A stretch of DNA of 59,729 bases from an uncultured Bacilli bacterium (GTDB lineage Bacteria; Bacillota_I; Bacilli_A; RF39; UBA660): the NCBI GenBank assembly GCA_910584085.1, contig CAJTZY010000003.1, positions 75,140-134,868 of the forward strand, given 5' to 3'. The translations under genes and the position numbers were made by a program. How positions within the stretch are numbered: the first letter of the stretch is position 1; the number at the start of each line of letters is the position of its first letter. The notes beneath the pieces were generated by a model. The model was not told the DNA's origin. It ran no database searches and saw only the letters and a program-made list of their open reading frames with translations. Positions 52,178 to 59,729 of this stretch are shown here, piece by piece.

Positions 52178-53020
52178 ATGAAAGAAATAATAAAAAAAAT
52201 ATTATATCCTAACAAAATTATTGGATTCTTTCTTTTTAATTTAGGATTCGGATTACTAATATATGTTTTTAGCAACCACTTAGAGGAAACTTTTGTCGCA
52301 TACATAAGCTATGTATTATCATTTTATGCTTTAGTAATTTTTTGTATTTGGTTTTACAAAACTTGTAAATTTGGCCATGAATCTATAAAGAAAAGTAAAG
52401 TGTATAATTTATATCAAGAAAACTTTCTAGTAGTAACAAAAACATCTATGTACTTTTCATTTGTTTTTAATTTAATATATGGAATATTTAAATTAGTAGT
52501 AGGGATTTATTATAAATCTATTTGGTTTATTACTTTTTCTATTTATTATTTACTTTTATGTTTTATTAAAGTTTCACTTGCAAAGAATATAAATAACGCT
52601 GAAAAAGAATATAAGAAATTAAAACACACAGGAATAATACTATTATTTCTAAATTTAATTTTAGTAGGCATTATTGTTCTCATTATAAAACATGATCAAA
52701 TTATAAATTATAACGGAGTTTTAATTTATTTAGTGGCCTTATATGATTTTTATTTAATTATTAGTGCGACTATAAATGTTATCAAATATAGAAAAAAACA
52801 TAGCCCTATATTAACATCTAGTAAGTGCATTAATTTAACAGTAGCAATGATTTCCATGATATCACTAGAAGTAGCAATGGTCTATCAGTTTGGAGATAAT
52901 GATTCAAATTTTAAAATGATAACAACCTCCATTATGGGATTTGCTATATGCTTAATTAACTCATTTATGGCAATATATATGATTATAAAAGCAAATAATA
53001 AATTAAGGAAATCACAATAA
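52178..53020 (+). CDS. Multi-helix membrane protein (280 aa)
   Basis: About eight membrane helices in four pairs make an internally repeated layout. KKIIGFFLFNLGFGLLIYVF and FVAYISYVLSFYALVIFCIW open it; the later half has NGVLIYLVALYDFYLIISAT and the conserved VAMISMISLEVAMVYQFG. Proteins of this type are common in Firmicutes with no known role. TATGGAG precedes the ATG. Confidence 0.7.
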   Translation: MKEIIKKILYPNKIIGFFLFNLGFGLLIYVFSNHLEETFVAYISYVLSFYALVIFCIWFYKTCKFGHESIKKSKVYNLYQENFLVVTKTSMYFSFVFNLIYGIFKLVVGIYYKSIWFITFSIYYLLLCFIKVSLAKNINNAEKEYKKLKHTGIILLFLNLILVGIIVLIIKHDQIINYNGVLIYLVALYDFYLIISATINVIKYRKKHSPILTSSKCINLTVAMISMISLEVAMVYQFGDNDSNFKMITTSIMGFAICLINSFMAIYMIIKANNKLRKSQ

Positions 53021-53029
53021 TAAGTTTTG

Positions 53030-53061
53030 GCAAATCAATGGAATATGCGATTTGCTTTTTT
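53030..53061 (+). terminator. Terminator
   Basis: GCAAATC (53030-53036) pairs with GATTTGC (53049-53055), and T6 follows. Confidence 0.88.
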
Positions 53062-53094
53062 CATGATATAATAAATAAAAAAGAGTGATTAAAA

Positions 53095-53982
53095 ATGGAA
53101 TTTATTAAAACTAAAACAATACTTTCAAAAGTCAAAAATGGTGAATATTGGTACGGCATTGATTATAACATGAATTTATATAGAGGATGCTCTCATAAAT
53201 GTATTTATTGTGATAGTAGAAGTAATTGTTACAATATACCTAACTTTGATATAGTTAGAGGTAAAGCTAATGCACTTAATATTTTAGAAACTGAACTTAT
53301 GAAGAAAAGAGAAAAAGGTGTTATAGGAATTGGTGCGATGTCTGATACTTACAATCCATTAGAAGTAAAGTATGAACAAACAAGAGGAGCACTCAAGTTA
53401 ATTTCAAAATATGGTTATGGTGTTTCAATTGATACTAAAAGTGATTTAATACTTAGAGATTTAGATATATTAAAAGAAATAAATTATAAAAATAATGTCA
53501 TAGTAAAATTTACTATAACAACACCCATTGATGAGTTATCAAAGGTAATAGAACCTAATGTATGTGTGACTTCAAAAAGATTAGAAGCAATAAAAAGGCT
53601 AAGTGATAGTGGCATATTTGTAGGTATTATGATGAATCCAGTACTTCCATTTATAACTGATAAAGAAGAAGATATTAAATTGCTAGTAAAGCTAGCAAGT
53701 GAGTCGGGTGCTAAATTTATACATACCTATATGTGTTTAACTTTAAGGGAAAATCAAAGAGATTATTATTTTGAAAAATTAGATAAACATTTTATAGGAT
53801 TAAAAGAAAAGTACATTAAATTTTATGGTAAAAAATATGATTGTATAGTTTCAAACTATAAAGATTTATATAAAATATTCACAGAAGAATGCGATAAATA
53901 TGGAATACTATATAATATGAATGATATTATCAGTGCCTATAAAAAAGAAATAAAAACTAATGAGCAAATATCACTATTTTAG
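53095..53982 (+). CDS. SPL-family radical SAM protein
   Basis: The 295-residue protein has CSHKCIYC (C32-x3-C36-x2-C39), the radical SAM cluster motif. Features of the SplB-like/Rv2578c family are LYRGCSHKCIYCDSRS, GIGAMSDTYNPLE, VSIDTKSDLILRDLD and the MNPVLPFITD block. True spore photoproduct lyases repair UV damage in spores; this shorter family is found in non-sporulating bacteria too and is unassigned. No spore genes lie here. It stands alone after a terminator. Confidence 0.88.
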   Translation: MEFIKTKTILSKVKNGEYWYGIDYNMNLYRGCSHKCIYCDSRSNCYNIPNFDIVRGKANALNILETELMKKREKGVIGIGAMSDTYNPLEVKYEQTRGALKLISKYGYGVSIDTKSDLILRDLDILKEINYKNNVIVKFTITTPIDELSKVIEPNVCVTSKRLEAIKRLSDSGIFVGIMMNPVLPFITDKEEDIKLLVKLASESGAKFIHTYMCLTLRENQRDYYFEKLDKHFIGLKEKYIKFYGKKYDCIVSNYKDLYKIFTEECDKYGILYNMNDIISAYKKEIKTNEQISLF

Positions 53983-54086
53983 TATTATAATTTACTATTT
54001 GTTAAAACTCTTGGACAAACTTCTAAAAAACTTTGGTAGATTTGTAAAACGCAAATAATTATAATTGTTTGTGAAAGGAGAAAAGA

Positions 54087-54650
54087 ATGAAACTTGGAGA
54101 AAATATTTTAAAATTGAGAAAGCAAAAGGGACTTTCACAAGAACAATTAGGAGAAATAGTTGACGTTACAAGACAAACTATTTCAAATTGGGAATTAGGT
54201 ATTACCTACCCAAATCCTGAACAATTAAAACTATTATCTAAAGCACTAAATATAAGTATAGATGAATTATTAGATAATGATATTAAAAATAGGTTAGAAG
54301 AAAAAATTAGTAATACAGAGAAATTAGCAGGTATTATTATTAAAATATTGAAAGTAATAGGGATTGGATTTGTTATATTGTTAGTTATTGACATAACCGC
54401 ACTAATATTATTTTCTATATTAAGACCAAATGTAGGGATAAGAAATAGTGAAAGTATAGAAATGGAGTGTTCTATTCAAAATAAAGATTATATAATTTCC
54501 GTTGGAACAGATGGATATTTTAACTGTTCGAATTGTTCTAGTGAATTACAAAATGATTTAAAAAATAATTATATTGACTTTAGTGATTTATCGAAAACCC
54601 TAGAAAATATAAATAATTATTTTAAAAATAATAATGGAATTTGTGAATAA
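54087..54650 (+). CDS. XRE-family regulator with membrane helix
   Basis: The 187-residue product has a Cro/CI HTH (about 5-58, LSQEQLGEIVDVTRQTISNWE), a linker, one membrane helix (about 84-110) and an outer C-terminal domain with a Cys cluster (MECSIQNK, YFNCSNCSSE, NNGICE). The Cys residues may bind metal or form disulfides, making it a one-component membrane sensor. AAAGGAG precedes the ATG. Confidence 0.85.
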   Translation: MKLGENILKLRKQKGLSQEQLGEIVDVTRQTISNWELGITYPNPEQLKLLSKALNISIDELLDNDIKNRLEEKISNTEKLAGIIIKILKVIGIGFVILLVIDITALILFSILRPNVGIRNSESIEMECSIQNKDYIISVGTDGYFNCSNCSSELQNDLKNNYIDFSDLSKTLENINNYFKNNNGICE

Positions 54651-54673
54651 ATAAAATGAAAGAAGGAAAATAA

Positions 54674-55105
54674 ATGGAAAATTTTGGCTTTTCAATGTTG
54701 TGGTATTCTACTTCATATTTTATAGTTACATTAATTGGTATTTTACATACAATTTTTAATATAGTTGTACTTCATATGAAATCGATGAAAGATAGTCCAG
54801 GAATGGGTGAGGGGTATGAAAAAACAAAGCCGTGGCATCCAATGTATAATATAATTATATTTCCCATATTCGCATATATTTACTTTAATGGATTAGAAAT
54901 AGTAACCTTATCAAATGCAATTGCAACCTCAATTATTTGGGGATCTATAACAGTCGTATTTGATTTAATTGGATGGGTACTAATTAAACATCCTTGGAGT
55001 TTATCATTCAAAGAATTTTATATTGACTATCAGCCATGGATAACCTTAATATATATAGCTATATATTTAAGTCCTATTATAGCTTATCTAGTAATAAGTT
55101 TATAA
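54674..55105 (+). CDS. Four-helix membrane protein (143 aa)
   Basis: Four membrane helices (about 12-34, 58-76, 80-104 and 118-140) and conserved polar blocks (DSPGMGEGYEKTKPWHP, WVLIKHPWSLSFKEFYIDYQ) are seen. The family is recurrent in Firmicutes but unnamed to me. It starts 23 nt after the XRE gene with AAAGGAAAAT, so co-transcription with that regulator is likely. Confidence 0.7.
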   Translation: MENFGFSMLWYSTSYFIVTLIGILHTIFNIVVLHMKSMKDSPGMGEGYEKTKPWHPMYNIIIFPIFAYIYFNGLEIVTLSNAIATSIIWGSITVVFDLIGWVLIKHPWSLSFKEFYIDYQPWITLIYIAIYLSPIIAYLVISL

Positions 55106-55191
55106 TATGTAAAAGAATTTGTGCAAAATGTAAAAGATATTTTATTAAAGTTTATTAAAACTTATAGTATGATATATTTGAGGTGAAAAAA

Positions 55192-55623
55192 ATGACATTA
55201 GGTAAAAAAATAATTGAACTTAGAAAAAAACATAATTTAACACAAGAAAAATTATCAGAAGAACTAAAAGTAACAAGACAAACCTTATCTAATTGGGAAA
55301 ACGATATAACTAATCCAGATATTATTCAGGCAAAGAATATAGCAAGTTATTTTAATATAAGCTTGGATGATTTAACAAATAGTAAATTAAAAATAAATTG
55401 TACCAAAAAAAATATATTATCAAATTTAATTGGAAAAAATTGCTATATAGATATAGTATCAGATGATTATGATGAAGTATTCAACAGAGTATGTACTGTT
55501 ATTGATACAAGTAATGAATTTATTAAGTTTTCTTTTAAAGATAAAAATAGAATAATAGAAAAATTAATAGATACTTCTTTAATCACATCTATTAAAGTTA
55601 TAGATAAAGGAAGTGATAAATAA
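55192..55623 (+). CDS. XRE-family regulator
   Basis: The 143-residue product has an HTH (about 4-56, TQEKLSEELKVTRQTLSNWE) and a C-terminal beta domain (SNLIGKNCYIDIVSDDYDEVFNRV...LITSIKVI). This domain resembles an LSM-like small barrel. I chose ATG 55192 with GAGGTG upstream; a GTG at 55183 is inside that site. It overlaps the next gene by 1 nt. Target unknown. Confidence 0.83.
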   Translation: MTLGKKIIELRKKHNLTQEKLSEELKVTRQTLSNWENDITNPDIIQAKNIASYFNISLDDLTNSKLKINCTKKNILSNLIGKNCYIDIVSDDYDEVFNRVCTVIDTSNEFIKFSFKDKNRIIEKLIDTSLITSIKVIDKGSDK

Positions 55624-55946
55624 TGGAGTACTTTTATATAATTTTAGGATTCGTGATATTATTTGCACTTTTTGATATAAATGAAAAATTAAAAAAATTA
55701 TTAGATAAAGAAAAGAAGAATAAATTAAATTTAAATGATTATTTAAATAAGGATGTTTATATAATTATAAATAATGAAAATGTAACAAATTTTTACTTAT
55801 TTAGTTCTAGCTTTAAAACGGTTGGTAGAATACTTGATTATGATGATAATTGGTTTATATTTAGATATTATAATAAGAGTGAAAAGCAAACAGTAACTGA
55901 GTATTTAAAAATATCAGATTTAGAAAGCATCAATGAAATTAAATGA
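55623..55946 (+). CDS. Membrane-anchored partner of XRE protein (107 aa)
   Basis: One N-terminal membrane helix (about 2-17) is followed by a lysine-rich linker (KLKKLLDKEKKNKLNL) and a small beta domain. Its layout (DYLNKDVYIIINNENV...YLKISDLESINEI) recalls the C-terminal domain of the preceding XRE protein, so the two probably descend from one domain and may bind each other. Confidence 0.68.
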   Translation: MEYFYIILGFVILFALFDINEKLKKLLDKEKKNKLNLNDYLNKDVYIIINNENVTNFYLFSSSFKTVGRILDYDDNWFIFRYYNKSEKQTVTEYLKISDLESINEIK

Positions 55947-55961
55947 AATAGGAGGAATATT

Positions 55962-56276
55962 ATGGCGACTACAAAAGATTATATTGAATATGTATGTGAA
56001 CAAATATCTGGAATAGGAGATATTAGATATAAAAAAATGTTTGGTGAGTATATGGTTTATGTAAATAATAAACCTGTTATAACAGTATGTGATAATATTT
56101 CATATATAAAAAAATTAGATAATTTAAGTGAATTAATGAAAGATGCATCAAAAGGATTTCCTTATGATGGGGCAAAAGAACACTACATACTTGATATAGA
56201 TAATAAGGAACTTAGTAAGTTAGTTGTAAAAGAAGTAGAAAAAGTAACTAAGGTTCCAAAAAAAAGAACTAAGTAG
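55962..56276 (+). CDS. TfoX N-terminal domain protein
   Basis: The 104-residue product matches the TfoX/Sxy N-terminal domain: YVCEQISGIGDIRYKKMFGEY, VYVNNKPVITVCDN and AKEHYILDIDNKELSKLVV. In Gammaproteobacteria Sxy acts in competence; Firmicutes versions contain only this domain and have no proved role. AGGAGG precedes the ATG. Confidence 0.87.
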   Translation: MATTKDYIEYVCEQISGIGDIRYKKMFGEYMVYVNNKPVITVCDNISYIKKLDNLSELMKDASKGFPYDGAKEHYILDIDNKELSKLVVKEVEKVTKVPKKRTK

Positions 56277-56286
56277 TGAGGTAGTT

Positions 56287-57108
56287 ATGAAAAAGAAATT
56301 ATTAACTTTAATATTAGAAATAATACTATTAATAATTATATTTGTTTTAATTAAATATTTTAATAACAGTAAAAAAGAAAATGAAAACCATAAAACAGGA
56401 ACAGCAGAGTATTTATTTGATTTAAAAGTTCCATATATTGGTGATAATTCATCAGTTGGAAAATTACTTAATGCTTTAGATATTTGGTCATATGGAGATT
56501 ATACATTTAGCCTTATAACATCAGATAGACCATATACTTTAACAATAAATTATAGTAGTTTACAAGAATCGCAAAATAAACAAGAAATTAATATTTTTAA
56601 TGATATAGAAGAAAAATCAATCTTCCTTTTAGCTTTAATAGATAATGTAGATCAAATTGAATGGATATTTTCTAAAAACATGAAATATACAATAACCTTA
56701 GATGACTTAAATGGTAGATATGGAAATATAAAGGATTATGGAAAATCAGTAAAAAGTTTTAATAAACTTTTAAGTAAACTTGGGTATAATGAGAATATTA
56801 CTATGAGTATAAAAGAACTTACCAATGAAGGGATTACTTTAGTAATAAAAAATGGTACAAACAAAAGTTATTATTATGGTGGAGACTTTATAGTAAAACG
56901 CAAGGAAAATGATGAGTGGGTTAATGTTGAAGGAGTAAAAAACAGTTCTAATTTAATCGCATATATTTTAAGAAGAAATAGTTCAGTAGAAGAAACTTGC
57001 AATTTTGGCATTTCCCTATTACCTGGACAATATAAACTAACTAAAGAATTTGAATATAGGGCTGAAAGAAAAAAATATATTATTTCGGTAGAATTTGAAA
57101 TAAAATAG
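56287..57108 (+). CDS. Exported DUF4825 / immunoglobulin-like protein
   Basis: The 273-residue product has an N-terminal membrane helix (about 5-24). A DUF4825 domain follows (about 40-170, FDLKVPYIGDNSSVGKLLNAL opens it), then a C-terminal immunoglobulin-like domain. That domain (SIKELTNEGITLVIKNGTNKSYYYGG...LLPGQYKLTKEFEY) is also found behind BlaR1-type sensors. It is probably surface-bound. No BlaR or BlaI gene is adjacent. GAGGTAGTT precedes the ATG. Confidence 0.82.
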   Translation: MKKKLLTLILEIILLIIIFVLIKYFNNSKKENENHKTGTAEYLFDLKVPYIGDNSSVGKLLNALDIWSYGDYTFSLITSDRPYTLTINYSSLQESQNKQEINIFNDIEEKSIFLLALIDNVDQIEWIFSKNMKYTITLDDLNGRYGNIKDYGKSVKSFNKLLSKLGYNENITMSIKELTNEGITLVIKNGTNKSYYYGGDFIVKRKENDEWVNVEGVKNSSNLIAYILRRNSSVEETCNFGISLLPGQYKLTKEFEYRAERKKYIISVEFEIK

Positions 57109-57122
57109 TATAAGGTATTAAT

Positions 57123-57160
57123 AAAGTAAATAATAACATAATAACTTATTTACTTTTTAT
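57123..57160 (+). terminator. Terminator
   Basis: AAAGTAAATAA pairs perfectly with TTATTTACTTT (57146-57156) and T residues follow. Confidence 0.85.
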
Positions 57161-57213
57161 TTATTTAAAAATTTATTTACTAGTGATATAATTGATATGA
57201 GGCAGTGAGGATT

Positions 57214-59028
57214 ATGAAAAAAATAAAAAAATTAATGCAAATAATAAAATATAATTTAAGTACACTAATTAGTTTTGAATTAAGTTTTAAAGTTATTACA
57301 TTATTATTTATCACACCACTATTTTTAAAAATATCTAATTTACTAATTAAGTTAACAGGATATAATTATTTTGAATTTAGATTTTTATTAAATCCATTAT
57401 TTATATTAGTCCTATTAATACTACTTTTACTATCAATATTTCTAACTATATTTGACATTACTACAATAATTATAATATTTGATATGTCTAGTAAAAGTAA
57501 AAAAATCAATATATTAGATGCGATTAAACTATCACTAAGTAAATGTAAGAATATTTTTAAAATTAAAAATATAAAGTTATTTATTTTAGTATTATTTTTT
57601 AATTTAATTTTTAGTACTTTGATATTTGTAATTTTTATTAGTGTAATTAAAATATTAAATTATACAAATAGTTTAACCATAAATAGTAAACTATTTATAT
57701 CTTTAGGTCTTATAGGTTTAATACTTATATCATCAATATTATTTAGATTTATTTATTCACTTCATTATTTAGTACTTGAAAATATTAATTTTAAACAGGC
57801 AATAAAAAAGAGTATAAATTTAAATAAAAATGATTATATTAAAGATTTATTAAAACTATTTATTACTCAAGTTTTAATATCTATAATATTCTTTATACTT
57901 ATCCTTCTAAATATATTAATAATACGACTTGATAAAATATCTAATATTATTATTTTGATACTTCCTATATTATCAATAACTATCATTTATACTTTTTTTG
58001 ATATAATAAACTTTTCTTTTATAAGTACATTATATTATTCTCATAAGTTAGAAAAAAAGGAAAAAAAGGCACCAATAACATTAAAAACAATAAAAAATAA
58101 ATATAGACATTTAAAAATAGTTATAGTTGTTATAGTACCTATAACACTTATATTTAATACAATACTTATTATAAACTTTTCTCATGGAAAATATGATATA
58201 ACTAATTATTATATGAAACTAGAATGTTTTAGCCCAGCCTTAGTAACAGGACATAGAGGCGCCTCAAAAAACTATCCAGAAAATACAATGACTGCATTCA
58301 TGAAAGCAAAAGAGTTAGGTGCGGATTGGATAGAACTTGATGTGCAACAAACAAGTGATGGAAAAATTATTGTTATCCATGATTTAAATTTTCACAGAAC
58401 AACAGGAGTTTATAAAAATACTTGGGAAATGTCATATGATAGGGTAAAAAAACTAAATGCTGGAAACTATATAGGATTTGAGGATGAAAGAATTCCATTA
58501 TTTGAGGATGTTATTAAATGGGCAAAAATAAATAATATAAAATTAAATATCGAATTAAAACCTAATAGACATCAGACAAATCTTGAAAGTAAAGTTATAG
58601 ATATAATTAAAAAATTAAATTATCAGGATAATTGCGTTGTTACTTCACAAATCTATAATAGTATAGAAAAAGTAAAAGAATATGATAGCAGTATAGAAAC
58701 AGTTTTTGTAACAGGTGAGATTAGGGAAGATATTGAATCACTTACTGCAGCAGATCATTTTAGCATTAATGAATACTTCATAACACCAGAACTAGTTACT
58801 AAAATTCACAGTATGGGAAAACAAATTTATGCTTGGACAATAGATGATGCAATTAATATAAAAAGAATGCTAGATTTAAAAGTAGATAATATTATTACTA
58901 ATGATATTACTTTAGCTAAAAATATTATTTATCTAAATAGAAAGGTTAAAGCTGTTAAAGTTAGTGATACTAGAAATATGATAAACGATTATATTAAATC
59001 AGTAAAAAAGTATCTTAGTTATAATTAA
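57214..59028 (+). CDS. Membrane glycerophosphodiester phosphodiesterase
   Basis: The 604-residue protein has an N-terminal membrane part with about eight helices (roughly 1-335, the GPDPase_memb type). A C-terminal GDPD TIM-barrel follows with GHRGASKNYPENTMTAF, IELDVQQTSDGKIIVIHD, NIELKPN and YAWTIDDAINIKRM. It would hydrolyse glycerophosphodiesters at the cell surface. I chose ATG 57214; GAGG lies 3 nt upstream and AGGCAG a little further. A GTG at 57205 is also in frame. Confidence 0.9.
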   Translation: MKKIKKLMQIIKYNLSTLISFELSFKVITLLFITPLFLKISNLLIKLTGYNYFEFRFLLNPLFILVLLILLLLSIFLTIFDITTIIIIFDMSSKSKKINILDAIKLSLSKCKNIFKIKNIKLFILVLFFNLIFSTLIFVIFISVIKILNYTNSLTINSKLFISLGLIGLILISSILFRFIYSLHYLVLENINFKQAIKKSINLNKNDYIKDLLKLFITQVLISIIFFILILLNILIIRLDKISNIIILILPILSITIIYTFFDIINFSFISTLYYSHKLEKKEKKAPITLKTIKNKYRHLKIVIVVIVPITLIFNTILIINFSHGKYDITNYYMKLECFSPALVTGHRGASKNYPENTMTAFMKAKELGADWIELDVQQTSDGKIIVIHDLNFHRTTGVYKNTWEMSYDRVKKLNAGNYIGFEDERIPLFEDVIKWAKINNIKLNIELKPNRHQTNLESKVIDIIKKLNYQDNCVVTSQIYNSIEKVKEYDSSIETVFVTGEIREDIESLTAADHFSINEYFITPELVTKIHSMGKQIYAWTIDDAINIKRMLDLKVDNIITNDITLAKNIIYLNRKVKAVKVSDTRNMINDYIKSVKKYLSYN

Positions 59029-59101
59029 AAAAATTATATAATATTAAATATAAACAAAGCAATAAATAGTAATTTGAAAGTGAGAAAGATGAGGTAAAAT
59101 T

Positions 59102-59554
59102 ATGGTACATTTAGTATATTGTGATGATAAATCAAAGGAATTATCAAAAATTTTGGAAGGTAGTAAAACAATGATTATAAGAGGTGCAGCAGGAAGAAAG
59201 ATACCACACAGTAGAGTATTTAAAGATGAGATACTTTATTTTATGGAGAAAGGAACAAAAAAAATAACAGCAAAGGCAGTTGTAAAAAATGTTCAGAACT
59301 TTGTTAAATTATCTGAAGATGAAATAACGAAAACCATTGAAGATAATAATAGCAAATTACAATTAACTGATAAACAAAAAGAAAGATGGCATAAAAAATG
59401 TTTATGCTTAGTGGAATTTGATAATGTAGAGAGTATTGAACCATTAGATTTTGACCATCAAGGAAATATGGATGATTGGCTAATTATAGAAAAAATAGAA
59501 GATGTAGTTGTAGGTACAAGTATTCCATATAATTACGAAAAATCAAGATTTTAG
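59102..59554 (+). CDS. ASCH/PUA-like domain protein
   Basis: The 150-residue product begins VHLVYCDDKSKELSKILEGSKTM and reads as a PUA-fold protein of the ASCH/EVE kind (MIIRGAAGRKIPHSRVFKDE, ILYFMEKGTKKITAKAVV). Such domains bind RNA or modified bases. The DUF5131 gene starts 12 nt later, as commonly found together in Firmicutes. GATGAGG precedes the ATG. Confidence 0.75.
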   Translation: MVHLVYCDDKSKELSKILEGSKTMIIRGAAGRKIPHSRVFKDEILYFMEKGTKKITAKAVVKNVQNFVKLSEDEITKTIEDNNSKLQLTDKQKERWHKKCLCLVEFDNVESIEPLDFDHQGNMDDWLIIEKIEDVVVGTSIPYNYEKSRF

Positions 59555-59566
59555 GAGTGAGATTTT

Positions 59567-59729
59567 ATGGCAATGTGGAATCCGTGGCGAGGATGTAAAA
59601 AATGTAGTGATGGATGTTTGCATTGCTATATTCATAAAGGCGATTTGAAAAGAAATGTTAATACCAATGAAATAATAAAAACAAAAGACTTTGAAAAGCC
59701 AATAGAGAAATTAAAAAATGGCAATTATA
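59567..59729 (+). CDS. DUF5131 (Gp37/Gp68-like) protein, 3' end outside window
   Basis: The frame starts at ATG 59567 after TTAGGAGTGAG and is open to the window edge. The first 30 residues, MAMWNPWRGCKKCSDGC then LHCYIHKGDL, carry the Cys cluster (C10, C13, C17, C20) typical of the DUF5131 radical-SAM-like family, named after phage proteins Gp37/Gp68. Function is unknown. It pairs with the ASCH/PUA gene before it. Confidence 0.82.
   Translation, partial: MAMWNPWRGCKKCSDGCLHCYIHKGDLKRNVNTNEIIKTKDFEKPIEKLKNGNY

Noticed and set aside
53095..53982. Spore photoproduct lyase as a sign of sporulation
   Set aside because: The protein is of the shorter SPL-like family, and no sporulation genes are seen in the window.
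1..59729. Mycoplasma code (TGA as Trp)
   Set aside because: Several clear genes (ftsY, ylxM) end at TGA with the next ribosome-binding site following, and Trp positions in conserved motifs are TGG.
1..59729. CRISPR array, tRNA, rRNA or replication origin
   Set aside because: I saw no regularly spaced repeats apart from LRR-coding ones, no cloverleaf with a CCA end, no rRNA-like GC-rich segment and no DnaA-box cluster.

Overview
The window is a very AT-rich chromosomal segment from a low-GC Gram-positive bacterium. Genes use TGG for Trp and TGA as a stop, so the Mycoplasma code does not apply. The gene styles suggest an anaerobic gut-type member of the Bacilli, close to the uncultured RF39/ML615J-28 or Erysipelotrichales-like lineages. 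These styles include BspA-type leucine-rich-repeat proteins without signal peptides, pyruvate formate-lyase, prepilin-like FGE-fold proteins, ORF6N and BRO antirepressors, and many small XRE/TetR/GNAT genes. The lineage is an inference from gene style; no rRNA is present. I found no tRNA, rRNA, CRISPR array or intact insertion sequence.

Layout. 1-2.1 kb: two LRR proteins (the first cut by the window edge) and a small unknown gene. 2.2-5.6 kb: ftsY, a small membrane gene, ylxM and a HerA-like ATPase as one operon. 5.6-6.8 kb: two minus-strand genes, including a membrane-anchored metallophosphoesterase with an altered motif. 6.9-8.3 kb: a prepilin-like/FGE-fold surface protein. 8.3-12.1 kb: a valine T-box leader (specifier GUA), a BRO-type antirepressor and valS. 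12.1-18.2 kb: housekeeping genes alr, ligA, pflB and pflA. 18.2-19.0 kb: a decayed Rpn-type nuclease gene.

19.2-29.9 kb is an antimicrobial-peptide/ABC-export island. It holds two fused ATPase-permease genes, an LRR gene, a BceRS-like two-component system, a structured intergenic region with a promoter, a candidate RNA, a terminator and a hidden mini-ORF, a perfect BceR-type operator, and a BceAB-like transporter. 30-46.7 kb is a long, almost wholly plus-strand array of small single-domain accessory genes: acetyltransferases, SRPBCC, PPOX, YjbR, a Vat-like acetyltransferase, MGMT, flavodoxin, HD, cupin, GrpB and two DUF3781 copies. A sigma/anti-sigma pair, a TetR-CPBP operon and a dead transposase interrupt it. 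Seven of these genes share an AAATT-N2-AATTT box at nearly the same distance before the start codon.

46.7-47.9 kb: an ORF6N gene carrying a 39-bp perfect palindrome, flanked by two decayed cupin copies. 48.7-51.7 kb: a guanidine-IV (mepA-type) riboswitch controlling a cytidylate-kinase-like gene and a MATE pump, followed by a TetR gene whose promoter region shares an operator-like half-site with the riboswitch promoter. 52-59.7 kb: membrane proteins, an SPL-family radical SAM gene, XRE regulators, TfoX-N, a DUF4825 protein, a membrane GDPD, an ASCH/PUA-like protein and the start of a DUF5131 gene cut by the right edge.
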